From assembly GCA_015350385.1 (NCBI GenBank), contig WNKI01000003.1, positions 726,592-790,591 on the forward strand: DNA of 64,000 nt, given 5' to 3'. Position 1 is the stretch's first letter; every line of letters starts with the position of its first letter. Under the pieces are notes generated by a model that worked only from the letters and a program-made list of their open reading frames with translations, ran no database searches and was not told where the DNA came from. The position numbers were made by a program, and so were the translations under genes. Shown piece by piece: positions 11,601 to 22,249 of this stretch. Source of the DNA: Aculops lycopersici. Taxonomy: Eukaryota > Arthropoda > Arachnida > Trombidiformes > Eriophyidae.

Positions 11601-14600
11601 TGATGGATGCCTGACTCAAGTGTCTCTAGAAAGAAAGAGAAGGGGACCGACAAAGCAAACAAATGGCTTTAGTCCCAAGGACTCAAACTTGGAGTGTCTT
11701 ACAGGGCATCGGCTTGGCAGGTCACTTCCGGTTGGTCTTGGCAACTTTGATAAATTCAGCTGGCGTATGCGTACATCTCGTAGACGTGATCTCACTTTCT
11801 AGTTGCGCAGCACCAATCGACAGACCGACTGGCAAACTATTTTTATGCTCGATCGTCAAAATTCGCAAGAACGTGGCAGCGAAACATTGCACTTCCACTT
11901 CTGGCTCCTCTCTTTACTTGGCGAAGTTCTTTTGATACAATCTCATCAATTTAGCTCTACAATGAACATATGAGCTTTCTTTTGATAAAGAGGAGAAAGT
12001 TGGACAGGGAAAAGGAACCAATAAAACACAAAAGAGAAGACCAATAAATTGGATCTCGACTCAAAAGCGCAAGTTGACAAGAAGCGCAAGTGCAGCAAAT
12101 TTTGTCGCCTTCTTCTCAAGTTTGTCTATGTTCTCCTTCTTTTCTTGTTTCTTCACAGAGCAACAAAACAAAGGTCTCTCTTTTCGCTGAAACCAAGAGG
12201 CATCTCGATCCCCCTGGTGGGTTATAAGGCAACGTTGCGCAATCAGTACATGTAGCATCGATGGCGACCAGGGCGTCGAGCTACAAGAAAAGTTGAGTTA
12301 GTAGCAGCAACGGTAGCAAGAGCAATAATACCGCTAGCCAGCCACTTGAGTCAGTTGGTCTTTATGCGCACAAGTCAGCAGTAGCAAGCCAACCGCTAGA
12401 CTGGTCAGCAAATCCCCTAGCGACAACCGCGATGATCGATTCATAAGTATCCACCGATTGAGTGGTGGTCGTTTTCTTGGACGGGCATTAGTTTTAATAG
12501 GATCTCGACCTCGGTTTGGTAGTCGTCGCTCTCGTCGCACCATTCAGTTGGCTGGCTGCTCGAAAGCTGACAAAAAACTAGCCTTAATGACGAAACTCGA
12601 TGACGGTGATGCCGCAGCGATGCAACTCGCCCATTCTATCCTTCTCTCATCCCATCTCGTCCCACCAACTTCTTTGCTTTATATTGGCGCCAATTTTAAC
12701 CGCTAGCTCGCCAGCCAAAGTCAAAGCTCAACTCAGTTGGCCAGCCGGCCGCCCATCTATTCATTTGGTTGACCCTCAAGCAAACTTATCGGTCACTCTT
12801 TTTGCTTCTGATTCTCATCGTCGTCGGCAGCTCCGTTGATCCGGCGTGACGATCACGACGACGATCCGAGGCAAAGAAGACGGAGGGCCAAAATTTGCAT
12901 GCTAAAGTAGACGAGAGGGAGAGAAAAAGTCTCGGCTCATGATAATCATTGCTGATCGAAATGCTCGATTTGGAGCATTTGCGAGGGAGGAATCGTCGTG
13001 GCAAGCGAGAGGCAACCGCCAATCAGTATGCAAGGCAAACAGCGGCAACCACTTGCTACGAGAGTGGATGGCGAAGGTCCATTCACCACCTAGCGGCTGA
13101 TGATTTCTCTCTTCCGCCACAAAGAAGCCGAAGACGACCACGACGATGAAAACACAGCAACTCGTCAGAAACTCTGCAACACCATCGCGACGGGCGGTCA
13201 GCTCGCTGCAATGGAATTTGCAGCGGAATTTTGTCGCCGTTTTTCCTGGTTCTTGTTGGATTGGCCGCCGGTTTTGGTCTGGTTGGCTTGGCAGTGAAAG
13301 TAAACGAAAAGTTGCATTGCTAGAGAGGGCGAAACGAAAGCTCTCGTTCCCTTGGAACATTTCAGCTGCTCTTGGGCCAAGAAATAGAGGAGTTAGGCGA
13401 TCGAAATGCATGGCCGACTCTCGGTCCAGTGCTCAGCCGAGCAGTGAGATTTAGTCTGTTGGATTGATGCAAGGGATAAAAGGCAGCGAAAGAGGGACGG
13501 CCGATGGAGCGCATTAGCCATTCAAATGAGATTTGCATTCCATCGGCTGCCTCTCCGTTGCTTTGGCTTGCCATTGGTTCTCTCGCGCCTCCCCTAGCCA
13601 GTTGGCGTCTCTATTTAGTCTATCCATCTATCTATCTATCCATCCGTTTGGCCAGTTGGCTAGCTAGCTAGCTAGCTTGCCGACCGTCTAGTTAGTTGCT
13701 GGTTGGCGAGCTTCGGAGCAGCAAGCGGCAATAGAGCGCAATTGTTGCACTTGAACGAACACGTAATGCAGACTAGGGAATGCCGCCGCCGCCGCCGCCA
13801 CCAACGACTAAGACGTCAACTACTAGTAAAAGTAGCCTTCTATTCCAAAAGTCCGCAACAAAATCTAGATCAACTCGTCAACTTGCGAGCAAAGTTTGAG
13901 ATTTTTTCCCTAATACTAGCGCTCACCACTTCCGGTTGACACAACCAACTGGCTACTCGCGCTTCTATCGCTGCTGTTGCTAGCATAAATCTATGATGAG
14001 ACCAGAGAGGAGATGAAATGAGAAAAGTTTGGCATCAACTTGAATTGGAAAAGAGAAGAGAGAGAGCGGAATACGACAACCACTCCACTATTCCGACTTG
14101 CTCTCTCCCTCCGAGCTCGGCCATCCATTAATTCATGAATGACCAATTTGAATTACCGGATAGAGCGCCAGAAGGATCGGGAGGAAAAGGAAGCCAACTT
14201 GGGAGCCAAACAGAGAGAAAGTTGAGTGTCACCAGCCTTAGGTTCGATTAACAGCAAAAGCGGCGGCGGCTGCAAGCTAGTGTTGCGTAATGGAAGGGGA
14301 GGGGAGGAGTTGACACACAAGCCAGGCGCTTCTAGTGAAATGGGTGCCACTCTCAAAGCGAGCGAGTTATTCAAGCATTGATTTTTGCTCCCCTTCTCTT
14401 CTGTCCTGTCGATTGCCGAGGGAGCGGCGAAAATTTGTATGCGCTGGCGAGTGGGGAAACAATGTGAGTGAGGAGTGGGTTGTCATAGCATCCAACTTCC
14501 GCTTCATCGGCTCATTTCAAATTTTTTACTCGTTGGATGCCCAGTAGAAAAGAGAGCCAGATGGTCGGCTGATTGAGTCGAGCGTCCCTATCTATCCAAC

Positions 14601-17600
14601 TTTCCACTTCTAGGCTCAAAACTCTAGCTCATTTGCAGCAACGACAACCGCGAGACGGGAGACACGAAAACCACCTGTACCCATTGCCATTGTAAGATGA
14701 GTCGGTCCATCCGTGTGTCCGTCAGCCAGCGTCTTATCTTGCTACTACGAGGTCCTCGGAGTCCACCGTCGTCATCGTTGCTGTCGCCCTTTGCCTCCAA
14801 CTCAACTGCCAGTTTTTTGGTCGACTGGATTTTTCCAATTTACATGTCAGCCTCAAGGACAAGCAAAGTACCGGCGGCGCTCACGACGATTGGCTGACTG
14901 GCGTGGCCGTCGGCGGAGTCAAGTAGCTAGTTAGCTTGGGGCTAGTCGCTTGGTGCAAAACGAACTGGCGCTTCTCCAGTTGCATCGGCGAAATCTTATT
15001 CTTGGGAAAAAGTAGGGACAAGTCAAGCAAGAGTTGAGTGAGTAAATTAAAATTGAGCCCAACCAGTCTGCTGATCCGTCGTCCGCCGTGCGTCTTTGCC
15101 ATCATCGTTGTCTTCCTTGTCGCCGTCGTCCTCTTCGTTGTCATCGCGGTGAAAGTGACGTTTGGACTCGTCTCCAATCGCCGACTTCCGGCGGCCGATT
15201 GTCTCTGCATCTAGCACCTGAGTAGCTCCTTGAGCGAAAATGTCGACGACAACGGCGACTCGTCTTCGATGTTGGCGCTAAGTTGAAGAGTCTGGCCATC
15301 GAATTTTCGCATGATTTGATGTGTCATATTCCTGGTATCGTGGAAGTAGAAATGAATCAAAAGACTGATCGAAGGAGACCGAGAGCGATGGGAGGACTTG
15401 TAAACGCAGTGTATATGCTTGTGCTCTTGTATGTTACTTCCTCTGACTCGAGATTGAATCCTGGGAGGGGGAGCGTGAGTTCAATTCGAGGGAATTGAAT
15501 GCACGTGCTCCACGACCATTAAATTGGACACACTGAGTCTACACATGTGCATGGCCATTTGATTGCCCCCTAATTCCGAGGCTCGCGATGCGATTTTGAT
15601 GCTAAGCGAATTGGATTGCCGCTTTGCGACTTGCGGTCACCTCCGCAGCCTAAAGATCTCAAGTTTGAGAAGGGGCACTTTTCTGTGGCGAAATTGAGAG
15701 ATTCAAATCTGGCGCTGAGTGTCTGCTAGTCTGTGGCGTCTAGACTAAACAACTAACGCAACAATTCCAACTAGACCAGACGAGAGTCTGACCGGAAGTT
15801 GTGTGAATAAAAGCGGCCAGAGAACAGCGACGACTAAAGCTTGAGCCTAAAGGACAACAGCTGAACCAAAGTTAACAACAACAACAGCAACAGCAACAAC
15901 AATAAAAATGATTTATTGTGTTGCGTCGTCGTTGTCGTCTTCGTTTGAGAATCCAAGAGTCGAGCTCTCAAGTCTTGGAAGCAAACTAGTTGAGTTCTCG
16001 TATCGATAGTTACGCTTCCGATATTTCACATTTCCACTCGCTAGTCGCGACTAAACTGAGCTGACCAGCCAGCCAAAGTAGTGAAGTGGACCAAATCGAC
16101 TCGCTTTATGATCGATTCAACGCGTATATGCCGATTCCAATTCCGATTCCTCTTTCCCTACTCCCTACTTCCTATTCCCTATGAGAATACTCTCATTGGG
16201 ACTACTTCTCTCTCCCCTCATTCATCCGCTCTCCAGGCAACCCAACTGAGAGGACAACCACCAGCTATAAAATCCCATGGGTGCGACATGATTGCGTCAC
16301 TTCAACTCGACTCGAGTCCAAACATTCGATCGTCTTGTCCTTCAATGGTCCGTCGGTTAGCTTTGAGTTGAGCTCAGCTAGCCGCCGATTGTTTCAGATA
16401 AGCAGCAACAACAACAAAGTGATAAATGACAAATTTCTACCTGGAGCCACGTTAAGCTGATTAGTGCTTTGGTCACGATACACCCAAAGTGCGAGCCAAA
16501 TTTTTCGACGACAGCAAAGTTAACCTCCCAACTTCCGCAATAACTCGCCCCAAATTGAATCCAAAACCAAATTGATCCAAAATGATTCGAAGGAATGGAA
16601 TGATTACAAGCTCAAATGGGACCCAAGCGAATATGGTGGCATCAAGGACATCAACCTGCCGGCCGAGCAAATTTGGTTGCCCGACATTGTGCTTTACAAT
16701 AGGTAAGTGTGGTGGGGGGGGGGGCTTTTACCTTTTACCTTTTAGCCCTCCCCAGTGGTTGCCGGTTACACTATTACACAAACAGTCGATTCAGTTATAC
16801 CTGCAAATTGTCGATAAATCAATTAACTCGCCTCCAACTATCATTACGAAACAACACACAAATATTATGGCGACAAAACAAATAACAGTGCCGAGGGATA
16901 CTTTGCCGTCTCCATCATGACCAAGGCCAAGGTTCAATTTGATGGCCGCGTAACCTGGAATCCGCCCGCCATTTTTAGAAGTTCGTGCCAGTTAGATATA
17001 ACCTATTTCCCCTTTGATAGCCAAAAATGCCACATGAAATTTGGGTGAGTAGATGGGCTTCTGTTGTCGTTTATTATGATTTGGATGAGATTAAATCCTG
17101 TGTCTTAGCACGTTCATTAACCATTGAGACAATACAATAAAAAATCAATATACAGGAGCTGGACATACTCTGGAGGCATCGATTTGCGTCCCATCAACGA
17201 CACCGATGTTCTTATTGAACAAGGTATTGATCTAAGTCAATATTATCAAAACGTCGAGTGGGATATTATGCTGGCCACTGCCAAGAGAAATGTTAAAACT
17301 TACACCTGTTGTCCAAATGATAAATTTATTGATGTGACCTTTGAGATGACACTTAGGAGGAAGCCACTTTTTTACACTGTTAATCTCATATTGCCTTGTG
17401 TTGCAATCACAATCCTGTCCTCGCTGGTCTTCTACCTGCCCTCCGATAGTGGTGAAAAGGTGAGTTGAAATATACACATGTATATTAGATTAAAGGTTCA
17501 TATATCCATTCATCTAATTGACTCTTGTTACTAATTACCTTTACATAATTACACTGTTCTATGTATTTAACGCAACATAAACAAATAGGTCACGCTCACG

Positions 17601-20600
17601 ATCTCTATCTTGATCTCGCTCATCTTCTTCCTCTCGGTGCTCATTGAAACTATTCCATCAACTTCGCTTTCAATGCCTCTATTAAGCAAGTACCTCGCCT
17701 TTACCATGGTCCTCATTACTGTTTCCGTTTGCGCAACAGTCTACGTGCTCAACAACCACTTCAGAACGCCCTCCACTCACCACATGCCCGCCTGGCTAAA
17801 GCGCTGGTTCATCGACATCCTGCCCAAGTATTTGTTTATGAATGTGCCCCATTATCAAAGTCAACAGGCTAACGTGTTGCCTGAGCAACTGATTTACCTG
17901 CACAATCAAGCCTATCAAGCTTGTCAATCGGGAACCGCGCCAGCAGCCTCTAAAGCGGCGGCGGCAGGTGTGGTTGCGGTAGACTTTTTGCAACTTGCAG
18001 GAAACGCGTCCACCACAAAACCCGAGGACCTTCTACAGGCTTACCTGTCGCCAGTGAGTCAGTATAAGAAACAACAACAGGCGGAGCTAATGAACCACGT
18101 GGCCAACCACCTGTCGAGAGAGGCATCCGATGAGCAGTCGCAGCAGAGTTCGAAATTTAAGCGAAGCGGAAGTGGCAGCAAGAAGAAGGATAAAAGGGGT
18201 AAGTCCAGGGTTCAGCCGGGAGGAGGCGGCGGCGGCGGCGATTTGTTGCAACAGCAGTCGAGCGCTTCCATTGAGTTGGACGCCCGGAAGTTGTTACAAA
18301 AGCAGCTGGCCACCAGCGATAACGGAAGCGGCTCCCAATTGGCCGCCCAGCTGGCGGCCGCCGCAAACTCCTCAAGCTTATTCCTGCCCTACCTACAATC
18401 TGAAGCCGCTCGCCGTTTACAATTGCAAAGGTCGCGCAGCTCGGATCGTGATAATAGAAGTGCAAGCGAGAATATAAACATGAGCACTTTTGGTACAGGT
18501 GGTGGTTGCGGCGGCGGCGTCGGCGGTAGTAAGTTGAATTCAAATACTCCAAATAGAAACTGTGATACCGTAGCAAGTCAGCGGCAACCACAACAACAAA
18601 ACCAAACCACTATACAAATTCAGTCTGCCTCGTCGGCAAACTCCTCGTGTGCCAACTCAACTTCCGGTCCCACTGGCACCTCAAAGGAGTCAAAGTCCTT
18701 CTTTGGCTCGCTATTTTCAAGATCATCAAAAAGTCGTAGGAATAAAGTTAGTGACAGCGGCGAGTTTGGTGGTGCAACCGGAAGTGGCTCGCGGCGCGAA
18801 AGTCGGAGTCACTCCAGAAAGGGGAGCAAGGTTTCGTCAACAGGTAGTCGAGGTAATGTCAACAACAACAACAATAACAATCACGACAATGATGATGATG
18901 ATGATGACGATGACGATAATGGATACACCGACTACGACTACCAACACCATCGCCACTTCCAAGCGCGAGCCTCCATTTGCAGCACCAACATGTGGCGCAT
19001 TGGACCAACTCGGCGCTGCAGCATGGCAGTTCCGGCCAATTATCCCACCTACTATCGGCCGCTGATTCAAATCCACCAACATGGCGATGTCCAGTTTGGA
19101 GGTCAAGGCTTACAGACTATTAGTGGCTGCCTAGGAAGCGGACACCAGCAGCAGCAGCCTCACATTCACACAGGTGACTATGGACATTACCACAGAGGTC
19201 ACGACGGCGGTGGCGACGATGATGAGTGCGACCAGCTGCACAGTGGCGCCACCGTGGGTGCCCTAGTCACTGCGGCAGTGGGAACTTCGCTCATTAGACC
19301 AAAGCAAAACTTTGGTAGCACTGGTTTTGTAGGTCAAGATTTAAACCAACACCAAACACATCTAAGAACACAACAACCACTTGTTTATAACAACAAACAA
19401 CATCAACAACAAACATTAAACCCATCCAGCCAAATGAGAAGCTCAACTAATCAGACGATTAATTTGCTCAATCCTCAAGTAGCACAGCAACAACAGAAAT
19501 TTGCACCAAGCAACAACAATTTATCGCAACAAAATCCACAGAATCGCCACTACCCTTTGCCTCCCAATGCACAACAACCGAATTATTCTCAAGTTTCACC
19601 ATTGCAAATGCAAATGCAAGCGCAGATGCAGATGCCGAGATCTAGGAGCACGGACAACAGGTTGTCGTCCATCTACGCCTCAACGGCAACCAACACCAGC
19701 ACCGATATACAGGTACCAACACCGCCGGCTCCTTTGAGGATCACCAGCATGATAGGTGGCAATCAATTGCCGCAAAGACAACCTCTGGATCCTCAGGTGT
19801 TGCAGCACCTTCAGTGGCAAGCTAGACACCAGCCGATTTCGCGCTCGTCAATGGCAATCGGCGGCGGAGCTGTTGGCGTCGGCGGTAATGGCCAAGCTCA
19901 AATTTTAAATAACAGCAGCAGCAACAGTAATTTCAATCAGTCCAATCAGATTTTTAACAGCATCAGCAAAAACCAACACGCTCAAGAGTCTCTTTCCATT
20001 GGGCGAGCCTTGGGGCAGGCTTACATGCAACGACTACAGCGCCAGCCGGCGATTGCAATGGTCAACAGTGGTATCCTTAATGGGCAACCTCAATTCAACA
20101 TCCAGCAGCAGCAGCAACCAAGACAAAGACAGTCGAGGTCATTGCAAAGAGGAGAGCAGAGCCAACAAAGAATGCCAATGCCACCGCCGAGCTCGCAGTA
20201 TTTTGGCGCTCGTCAGATGTACGGCCACCTAACGCCAATTCCCAGCATGGATATGGATAATTCCTCTGATAGAATTCGAAGGAGCAGGAGTTACGGTGCA
20301 CTAAACCAGCAACAACAACCGTCATTTTCACAGCAACAAAGATATGAGAGGGACTGCATTGATTGCAACGCAACAATGTCGACAACTCAATCGCGGCCCA
20401 TGCAACCGCCGCCACCACCTGTGGACTGTTGCGGCCAGCCAACTGTAGGCGATTTTGCAGGTTTTAGTCGGCCAACGACGAGCTTGATGCAGAACCAGCA
20501 ACGACATTGCACGGGCTCAACGGTGACGAATGCAAATCAACTGCCAAATTTCCAACAACAAAGTTACTGCCAGGAGGCGGCGCCGCCGCCACCGCCGCCA

Positions 20601-21217
20601 CTTGTTGGTCAGCTCTACGCTGGTAGTCGGCCAACTAGCCAGCAGTGCAATTGCAATGGCAGCGCCACCAACTTTAGCGCCGCACAACAGCAACAGGTTA
20701 TGCCTGGCGGCAAGGTGGCCGCCGGAACTGGTAAGCCGCTAAAGCGAATGCCTGGCCAGCCAAACAACTTGGAGCTGATTAGGTTGATTAGTGAGGTGGA
20801 CAAGGCGATTCAAAATGCCATGTTTATTGCTCAACACATAGATAATTTGGACGAATTTGAAAGCGTAAGTTTCCCTTTTTGAATAATACAAACTGCAACT
20901 CAATCCCTGTTACCTCTGTTCAATTATCATTAACTCAATACAACTCTTCTTCCGAAAAAAAATCCAATTTGCCAACTCCTAACACCAAACAGGTCAAAGA
21001 AAATTGGAAGTATATTGCCATGGTGATAGATAGGATCTTTTTAATTATCTTTCTACTTGCTTGCATCTTTGGCACAGTGGTTATCTTTGCAATGGTTCCC
21101 TGGTCCAATTATACACTAGAGCGACCTGTTGATCTCCACTTGGCCAAACTGCTTCAGCTCAACTTGACGGGAGTTCCAAGTGAAGAGATTTACTCAAAAT
21201 CGTGTCAGGAGTTTTAG
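8593..21217 (+). CDS. Nicotinic acetylcholine receptor alpha subunit (5' exons missing)
   Basis: Subunit of a pentameric acetylcholine-gated cation channel. Exons with GT-AG borders: 8593-8637, 16593-16702, 16889-17044, 17156-17459, 17589-20864, 20993-21217, all in phase (1,371 residues plus stop). The first two are 45 and 110 bases, the conserved sizes of receptor exons 3 and 4. The Cys-loop has 13 residues between its cysteines (CQLDITYFPFDSQKC). Loop A Tyr lies in LPDIVLYNS, loop B Trp in GSWTYSGG, and TYTCCPN carries the adjacent cysteines that define alpha subunits. M1 (FYTVNLILPC), M2 (GEKVTLTISILISLIFFL) and M3 follow, then a loop of about 1,040 residues, M4 (IAMVIDRIFLIIFLL) and a 41-residue tail. 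Signal peptide and first ligand-domain residues are not found. Odd features: the M3-M4 loop, Ile at M2 9', and Phe at the loop C second aromatic site. Family is certain; subtype is not. Confidence 0.94.
10739..10790. repeat. Pentanucleotide (GGCTC/AGCTC)n array
   Basis: About ten 5-base units of GGCTC with AGCTC and AGTTG variants, flanked upstream by related GTTTAGTT/GAGTTTAG units. It looks like a decaying tandem array inside the receptor intron. Confidence 0.85.
11293..11324. repeat. Perfect inverted repeat, 11-bp arms, 10-base loop
   Basis: CTCGAGTTGCC at 11293-11303 and GGCAACTCGAG at 11314-11324 flank an AT-rich loop (TTTTTATTTT). Transcribed in either direction it would form a hairpin. 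No function is evident. Confidence 0.85.
17589..20864 (+). CDS. nAChR giant exon: M2, M3 and about 1,030 residues of intracellular loop
   Basis: The exon of 3,276 bases (1,092 codons, phase 0 at both ends) starts with VTLTISILISLIFFL (M2) and ends FESV-side at GTAAGT. After M3 and the short conserved HFRTPSTHHMPAWLKRWF segment it becomes low complexity. It has S/G/K-rich stretches with RS-like runs (residues about 180-290), Asn-Asp runs (about 410-450 of the exon), His-rich and long Gln-rich segments, Pro runs, and finally a conserved-looking amphipathic stretch (about 1,050-1,092, LELIRLISEVDKAIQNAMF) that resembles the MA helix preceding M4 in other receptors. Typical arthropod loops are one to a few hundred residues. 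The reading frame is open throughout, which argues for selection on coding. Confidence 0.92.
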
Positions 21218-22249
21218 AGAAGAAGAGAAATGAGATTGAGGAGAGAGATTCTGGTGCCTACGATTTGTTTCTATTGATCATTATTATTATTATTAATATC
21301 ATCATTACTATCATAAACTTATAATCATTAAATCAAGTTAATATGATGTGTTAAATTGGCTGACTATATTTACTCTAGTATTAAATTATATACTACTAAC
21401 TACATATGTGATGCCATTGTATTTGTTGCTAATTAACGAACCAAAAAAGCTTATGAAAATTTACACTCACATAAACTAAAAAGCGAAGTATCAATGTATT
21501 TACCTTGAAAAATTATACAAGAGCAAGAGGAGGGAGTAAAAATGGAAACAAAGACTTGTGGCGATCAATTAACTACAAGTTGTTGAAAATATTTCAAACT
21601 GAGAAATAAAGCTTTTACAACTTCCAGAACCAAAACAGAAACTCGTTGATCCTTGTTGCATCTAGTAGTTGCTTATCTTGACACTTTCAGTTATTGGTGC
21701 TGGCCACTTTATTACCACTAAAATTCACCTTTTCCACTTGCTGATTTGATTTCCATTGACTCTGTTTCAGAGAAACAAACTCAAGGGCTCGCCCAGCTCA
21801 AGGTTGCAAGTTGCTTGCCGGTCTAACTTGTCCAGACTTGCCGCCAACAGGCTAGCCATTGGCACCAAGCTAACCGTCAAAAAAGCACACCTATTGCCGT
21901 TGTTATCGCTGTCGCTGTTGTCGCAGTTGTTGCAGTTGTTGACGGTGCAACAAGTGGTCGTGAGAACATGCAAGAGCAGTGGCAGCAGTAACTTTCTCGG
22001 AGACCTGGACTTTCCAGCGGAAACTTTGGCCGAATGATTTTTTTTTCTTGATCTAGCAAATTTCAATCGCGTTTCATATCCTTTCGACGGCTCGAATATC
22101 CTCCAGACTTCCGATTGAATCATCCCTCGTTCTCACTCAATTAATCTGTAAATCAAATAATCTTGTCAAGTTAGTTAATGTATGATGATGTGAATTAATT
22201 ACAAGTAACAAGATCAAGTTAATGAAGCAAGCAATGCAAAACGAAACAG
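21218..22249. other. nAChR 3' UTR and ABCH upstream region
   Basis: AT-rich sequence. AATAAA at 21605-21610 is the best poly(A) signal for the receptor, 388 bases after the stop. The rest is probably ABCH promoter and 5' leader. ORFs of 93 codons (+) and 118 codons (-) at 21756-22123 overlap each other and show no family features. The ABCH ATG at 22250 is directly preceded by GAAACAG, which could be an acceptor, so a 5' exon is possible. Confidence 0.6.
21605..21610 (+). terminator. Poly(A) signal AATAAA for the nAChR gene
   Basis: Canonical hexamer in the AT-rich 3' flank, same strand as the receptor and before the next gene. Confidence 0.6.

Larger units (their letters stand above)
8638..16592 (+). 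other. Large nAChR intron (7,955 bases)
   Basis: Donor CAG|GTAAGT at 8638 and acceptor GAAG|GAATGG at 16592. Contents: GA and TC runs, CTAG repeats, a GGCTC pentamer array at 10739-10790, one 11-bp perfect hairpin at 11293-11324, and several CCGGAAGT octamers. The longest open frames (up to 169 codons, minus strand at 12902-13411) show no domain, signal peptide or splice logic and look like chance ORFs in GC-richer DNA. No nested gene is supported. Confidence 0.85.

Noticed and set aside
12902..13411. 169-codon minus-strand ORF in the large receptor intron
   Set aside because: It overlaps four other frames of similar length, has no recognisable features, and lies inside an intron bounded by clear receptor exons.
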